Position numbers and translations under genes: made by a program. The notes beneath the pieces are model-generated. The model saw nothing but the letters and a program-made list of their open reading frames with translations, was not told where the DNA came from and searched no databases. From the NCBI GenBank assembly GCA_029560585.1, contig JAKQKQ010000154.1, forward strand, positions 1-64,000: DNA of 64,000 nucleotides, written 5' to 3'. This DNA comes from Verrucomicrobiota bacterium (GTDB lineage Bacteria > Verrucomicrobiota > Verrucomicrobiia > JADLBR01). How positions within the stretch are numbered: position 1 is the first letter of the stretch; the number at the start of each line of letters is the position of its first letter. Positions 1-8,866 of the stretch are shown here, one piece after another.

Positions 1-1
1 C

Positions 2-844
2 GACGATCAGGCTCGCATCCGGGTGGAGGGGGAGGGGACGCTGTTCCGGCCGTATGACCCGATGGGGCCGATGGGCGAATCCGGGGCGTACCTGGAGGTG
101 GGCGCCAATCCCAACCAGTACGTCAACCCTTACTACGGCGCACTGGGCACGGCGGTGGTGGAGCTGGCCGGGGGCGCGGCGATCGACGGGACCGTGATCC
201 TTTACGACCGCGGGGTACTGAGGTTTGTCGATGGAGGTGGGCAGGTCACGGGTGGACTGACCATGACTGGCGGCACGGTTCGTGTCGAGGGGGCATCTAT
301 CGCGGAACTCGCCTACTTGGACAGCAATCCGGGTTCAGAGTTCTGGATCGATCCGAATGCCCGCGCGCGCTTCTCCGGCCTTGTGACAGGCTCGGCGGAT
401 TTCCGGGGTGGGGGAACCGTAGAATTCCTCGGTGGTCTCAGCCCGGGCAATAGCCCGGCGGCGATTTCCTTTGAGGGCGACGTCCTGCTTGGATCGAACA
501 ACGTGCTGACGCTGGAACTCGGGGGCTTGATCGCCGGCAGCGAGTACGACCAGCTGATCGTCGATGGCAACCTCGCTTTTGGTGGCACGATGGAGGTGTT
601 GCTGATTGATCTGTTCGATCCGGCCGCGGGCGACGCTTTTCGCCTGTTACAGTTTGGTTCATCGAGCAACACCTTCGTTTCGATATCCCTGCCGAGCCTC
701 GAGGGGGGGTTGACCTGGGATACCACCCGACTTTACAGCGAGGGCTGGCTCTCGGTGCTGGCGATCCCCGAGCCCCACCCCATTTTCGCCGCCATCGGTT
801 TGCTGATCGGCGCATGGGCGCTGCGGCGGACGCGACGCCGTTGA
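2..844 (+). CDS. PEP-CTERM surface protein, 3' part (5' truncated by window edge)
   Basis: The reading frame is open from the first bases, so the N-terminus lies outside the window; about 280 residues are visible. They are rich in Gly, Leu and Thr with short beta-strand repeats (a GGGQVTGGLTMTGGTVRVEG pattern), as in autotransporter-associated beta-helix passengers. The protein ends with IPEP, a hydrophobic helix (IFAAIGLLIGAWAL) and the basic tail RRTRRR. This is the PEP-CTERM tripartite sorting signal, in which the motif is recognised by exosortase and the helix is removed. Inferred role: an exported, surface-anchored or secreted structural protein. No exosortase gene is in the window. The nearest gene downstream is convergent and separated by a repeat-filled gap. 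Confidence 0.8.
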   Translation, partial: DDQARIRVEGEGTLFRPYDPMGPMGESGAYLEVGANPNQYVNPYYGALGTAVVELAGGAAIDGTVILYDRGVLRFVDGGGQVTGGLTMTGGTVRVEGASIAELAYLDSNPGSEFWIDPNARARFSGLVTGSADFRGGGTVEFLGGLSPGNSPAAISFEGDVLLGSNNVLTLELGGLIAGSEYDQLIVDGNLAFGGTMEVLLIDLFDPAAGDAFRLLQFGSSSNTFVSISLPSLEGGLTWDTTRLYSEGWLSVLAIPEPHPIFAAIGLLIGAWALRRTRRR

Positions 845-869
845 TGTCAGCTCGGGGGGTGCTCAGCTC

Positions 870-1010
870 GGGGGGTCAGCCCTGGAAACTTGAAAAATCG
901 CCATCTGAACGCATCGCGTTCTGCGGCGGGTTTTCGGTCCAATCGCGCCGGTGGATCGACCGGATTCACGGCGCGCGTCTCCCCGGCCCGATGGCGGCAC
1001 GCGAATCCTC
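870..1010. repeat. dispersed repeat, copy 1 (second copy 16812-16950)
   Basis: From about 906 to 1007 the sequence matches 16851-16949 base for base except for a handful of substitutions (core: gttctgcggcgggttttcgg, then gatcgaccggattca). In the second copy the segment sits beside a REP-type transposase remnant, so this may be the solo 3' end of such an element. That relationship is inference. Confidence 0.75.
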
Positions 1011-1122
1011 GCGGTCTTGCTATCTGGAACTCAGGAAGCCAGGAACCGAGAGCCGTTCCCGGTTTCCCTGATCGATCACAGCGGCACCCATGGCAGCGCG
1101 CCATGACGCGACCCACGCATCA

Positions 1123-1219
1123 GGGGTCACGTCGAAACATCCGACAGACCGACTCGCGCCGCGGTCGCGTGTTTCGACTCTGGCCGGCCCCATTTTGCAG
1201 AATGTCGAGATGTGACCCC
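1123..1219. repeat. TIR element, copy 1 of 3
   Basis: About 97 bp bounded by inverted ends: GGGTCAC-GTCGAAACAT on the left, and the reverse complement of GGGTCACATC on the right (gatgtgaccc). The centre (cgcgccgcggtcgcgtgtttcg) is shared with the copies at 4077-4179 and 6654-6755. No coding capacity is seen. It resembles a MITE or other non-autonomous palindromic element. Confidence 0.75.
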
Positions 1220-1373
1220 CTTGTGTGGCAAGCCGAGCCGTGAAGGCGGGTGGCGCCGCCACGAGTAGAGTGTTTGCCTCGGGGTCGGACCACAGGTTGC
1301 ATTAAAATGGCAACGCATTGCATGGCAGGTGGCACGGGTTCTGGGGCGTCCGATGATCTTGATCAACGGTCTG

Positions 1374-3929
1374 CTAATGATCGAACCCCAGATCCTCGCC
1401 CTCGTGAAAGACCACGCCGATCTGTTCGACCCTCCGATTCCGGCCGTTGTACCAAAGCAGCCATTTCTGTCCGTCGAAGATGGCGCAGGGCTTGTAGCAG
1501 GCGTCATGATCCCATTTTTCGAACCCCGGCCGCACGATCGGATTGGACGGATGACGCTGCCAGTCGGTGATGCCATCTTTGCTGCGGGCGACGCCGATCT
1601 GTGCGTGATGGATGTCGCGGAAGCCGATGTAGAACATCAGGTGGTAGTCACCGCGTTTTTCGACCTGGCAGGCCGTCACGCGTTCCTTCTCCCATTCAAT
1701 CGCCGGATCTCCAGTAAAGACAGGATTCGCCGCGTGCTTCATCCAGTTCAGTCCATCCTTGCTCGTCGCGTACCCGATGGCGTTGGGTTCATACTGTTCG
1801 CCGCCCGAATACCACATTCGGTACAGGTTTGCCGACTCATCCCAGATCACATGAGGACACATGACGGCGGCGTTCTCCCACGCTATCTGCGGCGATAGCA
1901 CCGGCTTGTCGCTCATGCGCTTCCAGTTGATGCCGTCGGGGCTCGTGGCATAGCCGATCCAGGAATGATCCTTCGCCTGACCAGTGTACCACATGTGATA
2001 GCCATCCGGACGCTTCAGCACCACGGGCCGGTTGATGGTGCTCTCCCAGCCGTTTTCTGGTCTCGGGCCCAGCACAATCTGCGGCGGGCCGCTCCAGTGC
2101 ACCCCATCATTGCTCTCCACCAGGGCCACGGACTTTTCGGGCCGCCAGGACAGCCACATGCGGTACTTGTCGTTCTCGTGCAGCACGGAGATGTCAAAAC
2201 AGGTCCCGTATTGCCCACCCATGACAGGATTGCCCTCGAATTTCTTCCAGCCAGCCGATGTCTCTGGAGCGGTGACCGCAGGCGCTGCCGATAGCTGTCC
2301 GGTCACCCGTGAGAGATTCGCCACCGCCGCTATTTCCTTTCCGTCGCTGAAAATGTGGAGGCCCTTGCCTTTGCCGTAGCGCTGGCCGCTCTTGTCAAAG
2401 AGGATGGTCAGCCAGTGCCCGTGATAACGGATCCGGTCGAGGCAGAAGTAATCCCACGCGGCTTCCGGCACTAGAGGGTTGACCTCGACCGTGTCGTCGG
2501 AGCGCGGTCGAAGGCCGATCAGACCGCTGATTACGAGGTCGCAGAAGGTGGAGTGATTGTAATCCTTGCCCCGTTCCTCGCCGCCTTTGCGGGAATCCCA
2601 CGTGCCGTTCTTCGAGGTCTTCAGCCGTGTCCGCGAGATCCAATCGCCGGTGGCCGGGTTGAGGTTTTCGTCGATCCACGGCACGACACGGCCATCCGGT
2701 TGCTTCAGATGATGTGACTTTGTGTAGATCTTCAGCAGGGCGAGGTAGTCTTGCTTCGTGACTATTGTCTGGTCGCAGTGGTTCAGGAGGTTTGCCAATC
2801 CTGTCAGCGTGATGGCGGTCGCGAATGGCCAGCTCGGGCCGTTCCATTGGCACTCGTGGCCTTCGTACGAGACGGAATATCTTGGGTGGCGCTGTTCTGC
2901 CGTTGTGGGACCGAATGGCGCGTAGAACCCCTGCGGGTCCATGATCTGTCTCCACGCGACCGATTTGTCGGGGTCCGGCAGGTTGAAATACCACGGGGTG
3001 TAGCCGTGAAGCTCGCGGACATCGGACAACTTCGTGCCTTCACCTCGCGGCAGCACTTTGAAGAACTTGGCGTCGGGGTCCCAGAGCTTGTCCTGCACGA
3101 GCTGCTTGATCTCGGCCGCCTTCGCGCGGAACCGGGCAGCGACATCCGCCTGGCCTGCGCGTTCCGCGATCTGCGCGATCGCGAGCGCATCGCCAAACAT
3201 GTAGCTGTTGATCGTTGCGCGGTAACCCTGATGCTTGGGATGCAGCCCCCCACTGATCGAGACCTCCATGCCGTCGCGATCGTCCACCTGCCAGAAAAGC
3301 CCATTCGCGTCGCGGTGGTCGGTTTCCCAGGCTTCAAAATTCCGAATCAGGTCGGGCAACAGTTCTTTGGCGAGCCGCTCATCGCCGGTGACGAGCGTGC
3401 GCGCCCAGATTGAATCGGCGGCCCAGAAACTGTAGCTGCGGACACTGCCGCCCTTGCGGAACCAGAATACCGCGTAATCATCGAGGAATTTGGGATCCGC
3501 GAGCCATCGCCCTTCGTGAAGGTGATGACCGGTTGGACAATTGATCGTATTGTGTTTGCCTGCCCACCCGACCTTCGGGAGGAACTCCGTGATCACCCAG
3601 CCATCCGGTGTCTGCTTGATGTGTTTCCGGAACGTCCACCACCGGAAATAGTAGATCTCCTCCAACTCCTTGTCCGGGCAGTCCAACAATGGAATGTTCG
3701 CCCTCAGGAATTCCCACGCCTGCGAGTTTGGGAAATGCTGGGTGTAGAGTTCGTTGTCGTGCTGATTGAAATCATCGATGTAGTGCCGGAAGCTGTCGCC
3801 TTTCAGCACGAACGTGTCCTGCGCCGGCAGAACGGACCCGCACAAGATGAACCCTGCGGCACAGAATGCGATTTGCATTCCCATCATCAGCGCATGGCCG
3901 CGGGTGTAAAGGTGAATATGGCTCTTCAT
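1374..3929 (-). CDS. exported two-domain glycosidase: MGH1/GH63-like toroid plus GH43/GH130-like propeller
   Basis: 851 aa with an N-terminal hydrophobic export segment (residues ~15-36, ending VLPAQD). Residues ~40-530 look like an (alpha/alpha)6 toroid of the MGH1/GH63 type: a QVDDRDGMEVSISG segment, then YEGHECQWNGPSWPFAT, which resembles the conserved W-x-GP-x-WP stretch of that fold. Residues ~560-845 are a second module of five similar strands (YRMWLSWRPE, YHMWYTGQ, YRMWYSGG, YHLMFYIG, WLLWYNGR), each followed by an IG-[VY]-A-[TR]-S-x-DG signature. This is the five-bladed propeller seen in GH32/43/130-type enzymes. Inferred role: periplasmic or extracellular cleavage of a polysaccharide by two linked catalytic or binding modules. 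Substrate is unknown. TIR elements flank it on both sides. Confidence 0.75.
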   Translation of the reverse strand: MKSHIHLYTRGHALMMGMQIAFCAAGFILCGSVLPAQDTFVLKGDSFRHYIDDFNQHDNELYTQHFPNSQAWEFLRANIPLLDCPDKELEEIYYFRWWTFRKHIKQTPDGWVITEFLPKVGWAGKHNTINCPTGHHLHEGRWLADPKFLDDYAVFWFRKGGSVRSYSFWAADSIWARTLVTGDERLAKELLPDLIRNFEAWETDHRDANGLFWQVDDRDGMEVSISGGLHPKHQGYRATINSYMFGDALAIAQIAERAGQADVAARFRAKAAEIKQLVQDKLWDPDAKFFKVLPRGEGTKLSDVRELHGYTPWYFNLPDPDKSVAWRQIMDPQGFYAPFGPTTAEQRHPRYSVSYEGHECQWNGPSWPFATAITLTGLANLLNHCDQTIVTKQDYLALLKIYTKSHHLKQPDGRVVPWIDENLNPATGDWISRTRLKTSKNGTWDSRKGGEERGKDYNHSTFCDLVISGLIGLRPRSDDTVEVNPLVPEAAWDYFCLDRIRYHGHWLTILFDKSGQRYGKGKGLHIFSDGKEIAAVANLSRVTGQLSAAPAVTAPETSAGWKKFEGNPVMGGQYGTCFDISVLHENDKYRMWLSWRPEKSVALVESNDGVHWSGPPQIVLGPRPENGWESTINRPVVLKRPDGYHMWYTGQAKDHSWIGYATSPDGINWKRMSDKPVLSPQIAWENAAVMCPHVIWDESANLYRMWYSGGEQYEPNAIGYATSKDGLNWMKHAANPVFTGDPAIEWEKERVTACQVEKRGDYHLMFYIGFRDIHHAQIGVARSKDGITDWQRHPSNPIVRPGFEKWDHDACYKPCAIFDGQKWLLWYNGRNRRVEQIGVVFHEGEDLGFDH

Positions 3930-4076
3930 CGCGATGGCTCTCTTTGTTCGGTTTGATCGGCGGGAGTAACAAGGTTAACCCGTGTCACGATGTGCCTCTG
4001 CTGAAAACAATCTGTTCGTTTTCGGAGTCACAAAGAAGCGCAAAATGCGGTCCTTGTGGAAGAACATGCCGCAGCA

Positions 4077-4179
4077 GGGGCCACATCGAAACGTTCAACA
4101 GATCGGCTCGCGCCGCGGTCGCTCGTTTCGATTCTGGCTGGCCCCATTTTGCAGAATGTCGAATGTCGAGATGTGACCC
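4077..4179. repeat. TIR element, copy 2 of 3
   Basis: The left end is GGGGCCACATCGAAAC and the right end ATGTCGAGATGTGACCC. The centre matches copy 1 (gctcgcgccgcggtcgctcg, then ccccattttgcagaatgtcg). The right side carries an extra gaatgtc duplication absent from copy 1. Confidence 0.75.
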
Positions 4180-4261
4180 TCTTGTGTGGTGATGACCCTC
4201 TTGTGTGGTGACCCTCTTGTGTGGAGCTCTTGTGTGGACTCTTGTGTGGACTCTTGTGTGG
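4179..4261 (+). repeat. short tandem array of CTCTTGTGTGG, six units with shrinking period
   Basis: CTCTTGTGTGG begins at 4179, 4198, 4214, 4227, 4239 and 4251, giving periods of 19, 16, 13, 12 and 12. The lost bases come from the spacer (tgatgacc, tgacc, ag, a, a). The array starts exactly at the right end of the TIR element, as if the element's flank had been amplified. Confidence 0.85.
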
Positions 4262-4325
4262 AGTGTTCAGATGACCCCAGGTCCGTCAGAAGAGGGAATC
4301 TACTGGATGGCGTCCGGGCGCGGGT

Positions 4326-6539
4326 TCATTTCGTCGATCTGTAGCTGCGGATCATCGCCTCACACATGTGCACGAAGTTGGTGTTGCCCTCGGCCTCCGC
4401 CTGTTTCCGCAGCTCCTCCCACGCGGCGATCCCCCGCCCTTCGGGTTTGGCACGTGTCGGGACGGCGCCCGATCGGAATTTGTGGAAGGCCTTGTCTGTC
4501 GCGAAGCTTTGGCGGCCCTGCGGTGCTCTCGGGCCGAGGACCGGAGGGCGGCCACGGAAGGGCCCCGCAAAGCTGATCGGGCTTCTCACCATCCGGAACA
4601 GGGCCAGGCAACTGCTCAAGCCGACGAGTCGGTCGAAGTAATCGATGAACTTGCGTGCGCTGTTGGCCGCCACCACGCCCTGCTTGGCCTGGTAACAGAA
4701 GGCCAGCGAAACGAACCTGTCCCTGGCGCTCTTGACGTGCGATTGGAGACGAAACCAGTCGCAGTCCACCAACATGTCCTGGTTGTCCCAAGGCAGGACG
4801 GGGCCGTGGATCACGACCTCGTGGGTGAAGGCCAGCGGAAACCTAATCTGAAAGGGGTGTCGGCGCGGCGGGGTGGTCGGGGGGCACGCCAGGAACCTGT
4901 TGAGCCAGCGGGCGCAGTAGCGGAATACCTTCAGGTTGTTCTCCCTGTCCGTTGACACACCGGAGCACAGGAATCGGCCCTCCACCATGACGTGGTTATG
5001 GTCCCGATCATCCTCCACCCGCAGCGGGGTCTTTGGGTCCCTCTCGACCTCCCTGAAGAAACTCTGCAGCTCCCGCGCCTCACTTTCGGCAAACTGGTCC
5101 CGGCCGATGCGGAGCAAGGTCGCCCGGAGTAGATCGGCCTCCGAGCCGGTCGCCTCGAGGCACATGTCCATGTGGTTTCGCGTTGAAAGCGGGTCGATGT
5201 AGAAATTCTCCCGCAGGTGCCACCGCGACCCGGCCGCGGCCGCGTGGGGGATCGGCATGAGATCCCGTGCCTCCCCGGAGACACACAGCCCGAGCCCGTA
5301 GTCGGGCAGGCACTGGCTGAAGGCATCGCCACCGGCGCCCAGGGCGGTGGCATCGGCGAAGAATCGGTTGCCGTCGAGCACGTAGGTGACGATGGCGTGA
5401 TTGAAACACGACAGGCCCGGCAGGAATTCGGCCACCCCGTGGCGATACTGGCTGCTGACCAGCACGGGTTGGGCCTCCACCCCGAGAGACCGCAGCAACA
5501 CGCATAGGAGGAGTGACTTGTCCTTGCAGTCGCCGTAACGGCGCCTGATGACCTCGCGGGGCGAGGTCGGCAGGATGCCGCCCAGTCCTGTGGTCATGGC
5601 CATGTAGCGGATGTCGTCCTGGACGAATCTCAGGAGCCTGAGGATCCTCCCCGGCAGATCCTCTCCCAACCCCGCCGGGTCCACCTCATCGGCGCTCACA
5701 GGGTCCGGGGCGACTGCAGTCCAATTCTCGTCGAGCAGTCGGGCGACCTCCGCCCAGTCCGAGTAGGCGGACAGGTTGGCGATCGGGAGGACGGGCTGCC
5801 AGGGGGGGACGCCATCCTCGGACTGGAGTTTCTCGTGGCGCGAGCCGGACCAAACGAAGACGAACTCGCCCTCGGACTCCGACGCCTCGTATGGGGTCGC
5901 ATTCTCGCCGATTGTCTTGAAATAAGGCAACGGCCCCTTGGGAATGCGCACCGTGACATACCACGCGGCGGTCCGGAGTGGCCGGTCCACGGCGAAGGCT
6001 ATCTCCGATTTTTCGCCGGGCAGCCGGTTGTGCGTTCTTCTGGAAAAGGAGACATCCAGGGCGTCGCCGGACCTGACGTCATCGAGGATCAGGACCGCGG
6101 ATACCCTTCCGTGGATGATTTGGGACTCGAGCGCGTCCTCGCGCTGGCGGAACAGGAAACGCCCGGGGTCCACGTAGCTCCGAGAGACCCCTTGGCGCCA
6201 GAGGCGCACGTCGTGGACGATCAGCGCTTCTTTCTCCGGATCGAAATCGATGACAACATGGGAGAGATTTTGGACGGCATCGGCGGTATTGAGCCGTTCG
6301 ACATTCCGGGTGAAGGTGACCGCTCGGTCCGGGGCGTGCACGGTATCGGAGAGGAGGATGTCGACGTGGCTGTCGGAATCTTGAGGGAAATCCCAGGGGA
6401 TCTCTCGCTCGGACACCCAGTCTGGAGCCGGGCCGATGGAAAAAGAGTCGCTCCAGTTGGCGTGAGGGGTGGTTGGCAGCGCTGGGGTCTTGCCGGCGTC
6501 GGGAATCGCAGGCTCCATGTCGGGCACGCGGTCGATCAT
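4326..6539 (-). CDS. DUF3857/transglutaminase-like protein
   Basis: 737 aa with no signal peptide. Residues ~60-250 form a beta-rich DUF3857-like region (AVTFTRNVERLNTADAVQNLS). A transglutaminase-like core follows at ~300-400 with RRRYGDCKDKSLLLCVLLRSLG. The papain-like triad is visible as Cys338 (GDCKDK), His381 (FNHAIV) and Asp396 (FADAT), so the fold looks catalytically intact. Families of this architecture are widespread in Bacteroidota and PVC bacteria; most lack a defined substrate, and cross-linking or proteolysis of peptides is the usual suggestion. The last ~120 residues are Arg/Pro-rich and not recognised. TIR elements border the gene on both sides. Confidence 0.75.
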   Translation of the reverse strand: MIDRVPDMEPAIPDAGKTPALPTTPHANWSDSFSIGPAPDWVSEREIPWDFPQDSDSHVDILLSDTVHAPDRAVTFTRNVERLNTADAVQNLSHVVIDFDPEKEALIVHDVRLWRQGVSRSYVDPGRFLFRQREDALESQIIHGRVSAVLILDDVRSGDALDVSFSRRTHNRLPGEKSEIAFAVDRPLRTAAWYVTVRIPKGPLPYFKTIGENATPYEASESEGEFVFVWSGSRHEKLQSEDGVPPWQPVLPIANLSAYSDWAEVARLLDENWTAVAPDPVSADEVDPAGLGEDLPGRILRLLRFVQDDIRYMAMTTGLGGILPTSPREVIRRRYGDCKDKSLLLCVLLRSLGVEAQPVLVSSQYRHGVAEFLPGLSCFNHAIVTYVLDGNRFFADATALGAGGDAFSQCLPDYGLGLCVSGEARDLMPIPHAAAAGSRWHLRENFYIDPLSTRNHMDMCLEATGSEADLLRATLLRIGRDQFAESEARELQSFFREVERDPKTPLRVEDDRDHNHVMVEGRFLCSGVSTDRENNLKVFRYCARWLNRFLACPPTTPPRRHPFQIRFPLAFTHEVVIHGPVLPWDNQDMLVDCDWFRLQSHVKSARDRFVSLAFCYQAKQGVVAANSARKFIDYFDRLVGLSSCLALFRMVRSPISFAGPFRGRPPVLGPRAPQGRQSFATDKAFHKFRSGAVPTRAKPEGRGIAAWEELRKQAEAEGNTNFVHMCEAMIRSYRSTK

Positions 6540-6653
6540 GTGCAGTCATCTGGAATTCCGCAAGAATCGGGTAGGGTGCGCCAAGACGCGCAGGCATCGC
6601 CAGACCCGGAGACCGGGCAGCGACCGGGGTCTCGCATGAACATTCTGCATCAT

Positions 6654-6755
6654 GGGTCACATCGAAACATCCAAGAGATCGGATCGCGCCGCGGTCGCGT
6701 GTTTCGATTCTGACCGGTCACATTTTTCAGAATGTCGAATGTCGAGATGTGACCC
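6654..6755. repeat. TIR element, copy 3 of 3, with partial duplication to 6800
   Basis: The left end is GGGTCACATCGAAACAT and the right end GTCGAGATGTGACCC. The right flank (gaatgtcgagatgtgaccct, then cttgtgggg) is repeated once more at about 6769-6797, so the outer 31 bp are duplicated in tandem. Confidence 0.75.
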
Positions 6756-6810
6756 TCTTGTGGGGCGAGAATGTCGAGATGTGACCCTCTTGTGGGGCAG
6801 AAAATGGGGT

Positions 6811-6888
6811 GTAGGAGCGCGCTTGCGCGCGATTCGAATCGCCTGCAAGCAGGCTCCCACGATTCGATGTCTGAATTTTCGAGTCAGA
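6811..6888. repeat. REP/REPIN-like doublet A
   Basis: GTAGGAGCGCGCTTGCGCGC followed within a few bases by the inverted mate ATCGCCTGCAAGCAGGCTCC, then the conserved tail TGAATTTTCGAGTCAG. Same layout at 14100-14176 and 14416-14492. The head strongly resembles gammaproteobacterial REP sequences; the likeness is by eye. Confidence 0.75.
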
Positions 6889-6892
6889 CATG

Positions 6893-6927
6893 ATGCCCGC
6901 GCGGCGGGCACCACCGGGGAGGAAAAT
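6893..6927. repeat. GC-rich hairpin repeat (second copy 14374-14410)
   Basis: ATGCCCGCGCGGCGGGCACC with a perfect GCCCGC/GCGGGC stem, followed by ACCGGGGAGGAAAAT. The copy at 14374-14410 has a compensatory change (GCCCCG/CGGGGC), which argues that the stem is maintained. Confidence 0.65.
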
Positions 6928-7220
6928 CAGTGGCGAAGCCGATCGCCAGAGGCGATTTTACGAACATTCCGGCTTCGGCCCCCGCTCGGCCGCCGCCGAA
7001 GGGCGCAAGCCCTTCGCTGCCGATCGATACACCCTCTTTTCGAGTCAGCCCACTGATTTCGGTGGTTTCAGCGCAGCCGCGGATATGGACCGCGGAGTCC
7101 TTCCTGCCTTTCTGAGTTCCACATTCAAGCCCGCACAAACCCGGCTTTCGAGACCCGGTGTTTCGCATCCTGAATCCGGAACTCAGGAGATCAGGAGAGC
7201 CCTCGCCAAAAAGCGAGCGC

Positions 7221-7258
7221 ACACAGATTCGTGTTCATTCGTGCCCATTCGTGGTTAA
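7221..7258. repeat. TTCGTG-type palindromic repeat, copy 1
   Basis: ATTCGTGTTCATTCGTGCCC followed by ATTCGTGGTTAAC. It belongs to a dispersed family also found at 8867-8930, 16064-16145, 16725-16765 and 47808-47886. Confidence 0.7.
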
Positions 7259-7335
7259 CAGGGTTGGACTCGTGGCCTCGGTGTTCTCGCGTGCGGGGGG
7301 TTGAGAATTGGGGGCGGAGGCCGCAGCATGGGGCC

Positions 7336-8820
7336 ATGACCGCCAAACGGATTCTCGCCGCGGCGCTGCTTGCGGCGCCGGCTGTTCTCTCGGTTGGCGC
7401 CACTCCGGTCTCGACGCCCACGCGCCCGAACATCGTCTTTATTCTGGCGGACGATTTGGGCTGGGCCGATCTGCCCATGTATGGCAACCGGTTCAACGAG
7501 GCGCCGAACCTGACCCGCCTGGCCGAGGAAGGGATTCGCTTCACCGATGCCTATGCGGCCGCCCCCGTCTGTTCCCCGACGCGCGCGAGCATCATGTCGG
7601 GTCAGTATCCGGCACGAGTCGGTGTCTTTGAATGGATCCCGGGCCATTGGAGGCCGTATGAGAAAGTCACGGTTCCCAGCAATCGGACGCAGTATCTGCC
7701 CACCGAGGTCGTGACGATCGCCGAGGCGCTGAAGGCGGCGGGCTATGCGACGGCGTTCTTTGGGAAATGGCATCTCGGCTATCAGAAGGATCACCATCCC
7801 TCCAGGCAGGGTTTTGATGAGGCGAACGTCGCCCAGGGCTATTACAACGTGCGATTCGATCCGCCGCGGAACGATTCCGCCGATAAGATCATGGCCGAGC
7901 GGTTGGCCGACTTCGGCATTGATTTCATCGACCGCAACAAGGCGAGGCCATTTTTCCTGTTTCTGTCGCATTGGGACGTGCATGTGCAATTCGATGCCGA
8001 ACAGGTGCGGATCGACAAGTTCCTGAAGAAGTCCGCCGTCGCGGGATATCCCTGCCACGCGATCTATGCGGCGATGATAGAGCAATTGGATCATAGCGTG
8101 GGGCGCGTGGTGGATAAACTGGATGCCCTGGGGCTGCGGGATAACACGCTGGTGGTCTTCTTTTCTGACAACGGAGGGCAGATCAGCAACGACCGCTATC
8201 CCGGGGTCCAGGAGGCGAAGATGCCGGTGGCGGTGCCCTCCAGACAGGGGATCTATCGCGGTAAACCGCTGGCCTATATCGCGACCTCGAACGCGCCGCT
8301 GCGGGGAGAGAAGGGCATGCTCTATGAGGGCGGCATCCGCGAGCCCCTGATCATGAACTGGCCCGGTCGCATCAAGCCGGGAAACCTCTGCCAGACGCCC
8401 GTGACCAGCGTGGATTTCTATCCGACGTTTCTGGAACTGGCGGACGCGAAAAAACCGGAAGGCCAGGTGCTGGATGGGAAGTCGATTCTACCCGAGATGC
8501 TCAACGGCCAAGGCGCCCCGGACCGGGCGCTCTATTGGCACTATCCGGTCTACCACCATCATGTCCCCGCCGCAGCTATCCGGAAGGAGGCATGGAAACT
8601 TGTGCAGAACTTGGTCTCGGGAGACCTCGAGCTCTATCAACTTACGACCGACATCGGCGAGACGACTGACCTGTCGGGGGTCTTCCCCGAGAAGGCGAAC
8701 GAGCTCCATGGGTTGCTGAAACAATGGCAGGCGGAAGTGAAGGCGGAGTTTCCCCAGCCGAACCCGGCATTCGATGAGAAGCGACGATTCGAATGGGACA
8801 GGCATCCCCGGCCGAAATAA
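7336..8820 (+). CDS. exported sulfatase (arylsulfatase family)
   Basis: 494 aa from the ATG at 7336. That start is chosen because MTAKRILAAALLAAPAVLSVGA is a signal peptide and the upstream in-frame sequence is repeat DNA. The catalytic core is complete: Asp39-Asp40 (ADDLGWAD), Cys79 in C-S-P-T-R, which a formylglycine-generating enzyme would convert to formylglycine, Lys144/His146 (FGKWHLG), His212 (SHWDVH) and Asp278-Asn279 (FSDNG) for calcium binding. Sulfatases of this type remove sulfate esters from glycans in the periplasm. The gene starts a plus-strand run with a Gfo/Idh oxidoreductase and a ThuA protein, which suggests a sulfated sugar substrate. No maturation enzyme gene is in the window. 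Confidence 0.93.
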   Translation: MTAKRILAAALLAAPAVLSVGATPVSTPTRPNIVFILADDLGWADLPMYGNRFNEAPNLTRLAEEGIRFTDAYAAAPVCSPTRASIMSGQYPARVGVFEWIPGHWRPYEKVTVPSNRTQYLPTEVVTIAEALKAAGYATAFFGKWHLGYQKDHHPSRQGFDEANVAQGYYNVRFDPPRNDSADKIMAERLADFGIDFIDRNKARPFFLFLSHWDVHVQFDAEQVRIDKFLKKSAVAGYPCHAIYAAMIEQLDHSVGRVVDKLDALGLRDNTLVVFFSDNGGQISNDRYPGVQEAKMPVAVPSRQGIYRGKPLAYIATSNAPLRGEKGMLYEGGIREPLIMNWPGRIKPGNLCQTPVTSVDFYPTFLELADAKKPEGQVLDGKSILPEMLNGQGAPDRALYWHYPVYHHHVPAAAIRKEAWKLVQNLVSGDLELYQLTTDIGETTDLSGVFPEKANELHGLLKQWQAEVKAEFPQPNPAFDEKRRFEWDRHPRPK

Positions 8821-8866
8821 CGAATCGCGTTTCAAGTCTCAGGTTTCAAGTTTCGAGGTGGCTCGT

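Larger units (their letters stand above)
845..1373. other. intergenic region filled with repeat remnants
   Basis: No convincing gene is seen. The stretch holds a ~140-bp segment also present near 16.8-16.95 kb, one copy of a ~100-bp inverted-repeat element (1123-1219), and a short palindromic patch around 1278-1325 (caggttgcattaaaatgg...). A related patch with the same gggtcgga-cacagg start lies near 43222. Confidence 0.6.
3930..4325. other. intergenic region with TIR element and tandem array
   Basis: The 396 bp upstream of the toroid glycosidase gene carry the second TIR element and a short tandem array. No additional gene is seen. Confidence 0.6.
6540..7335. other. repeat-rich intergenic region
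   Basis: Nearly 800 bp without a convincing gene. It contains TIR copy 3, a REPIN-like doublet, a GC hairpin and a TTCGTG palindromic repeat at 7221-7258. The part from 6930 to 7220 shows nothing recognisable. Confidence 0.6.

Noticed and set aside
4179-4261. Possible CRISPR-like array
   Set aside because: Units are only 11 bases with spacers of 1-8 bases that are themselves similar; no cas genes are nearby.
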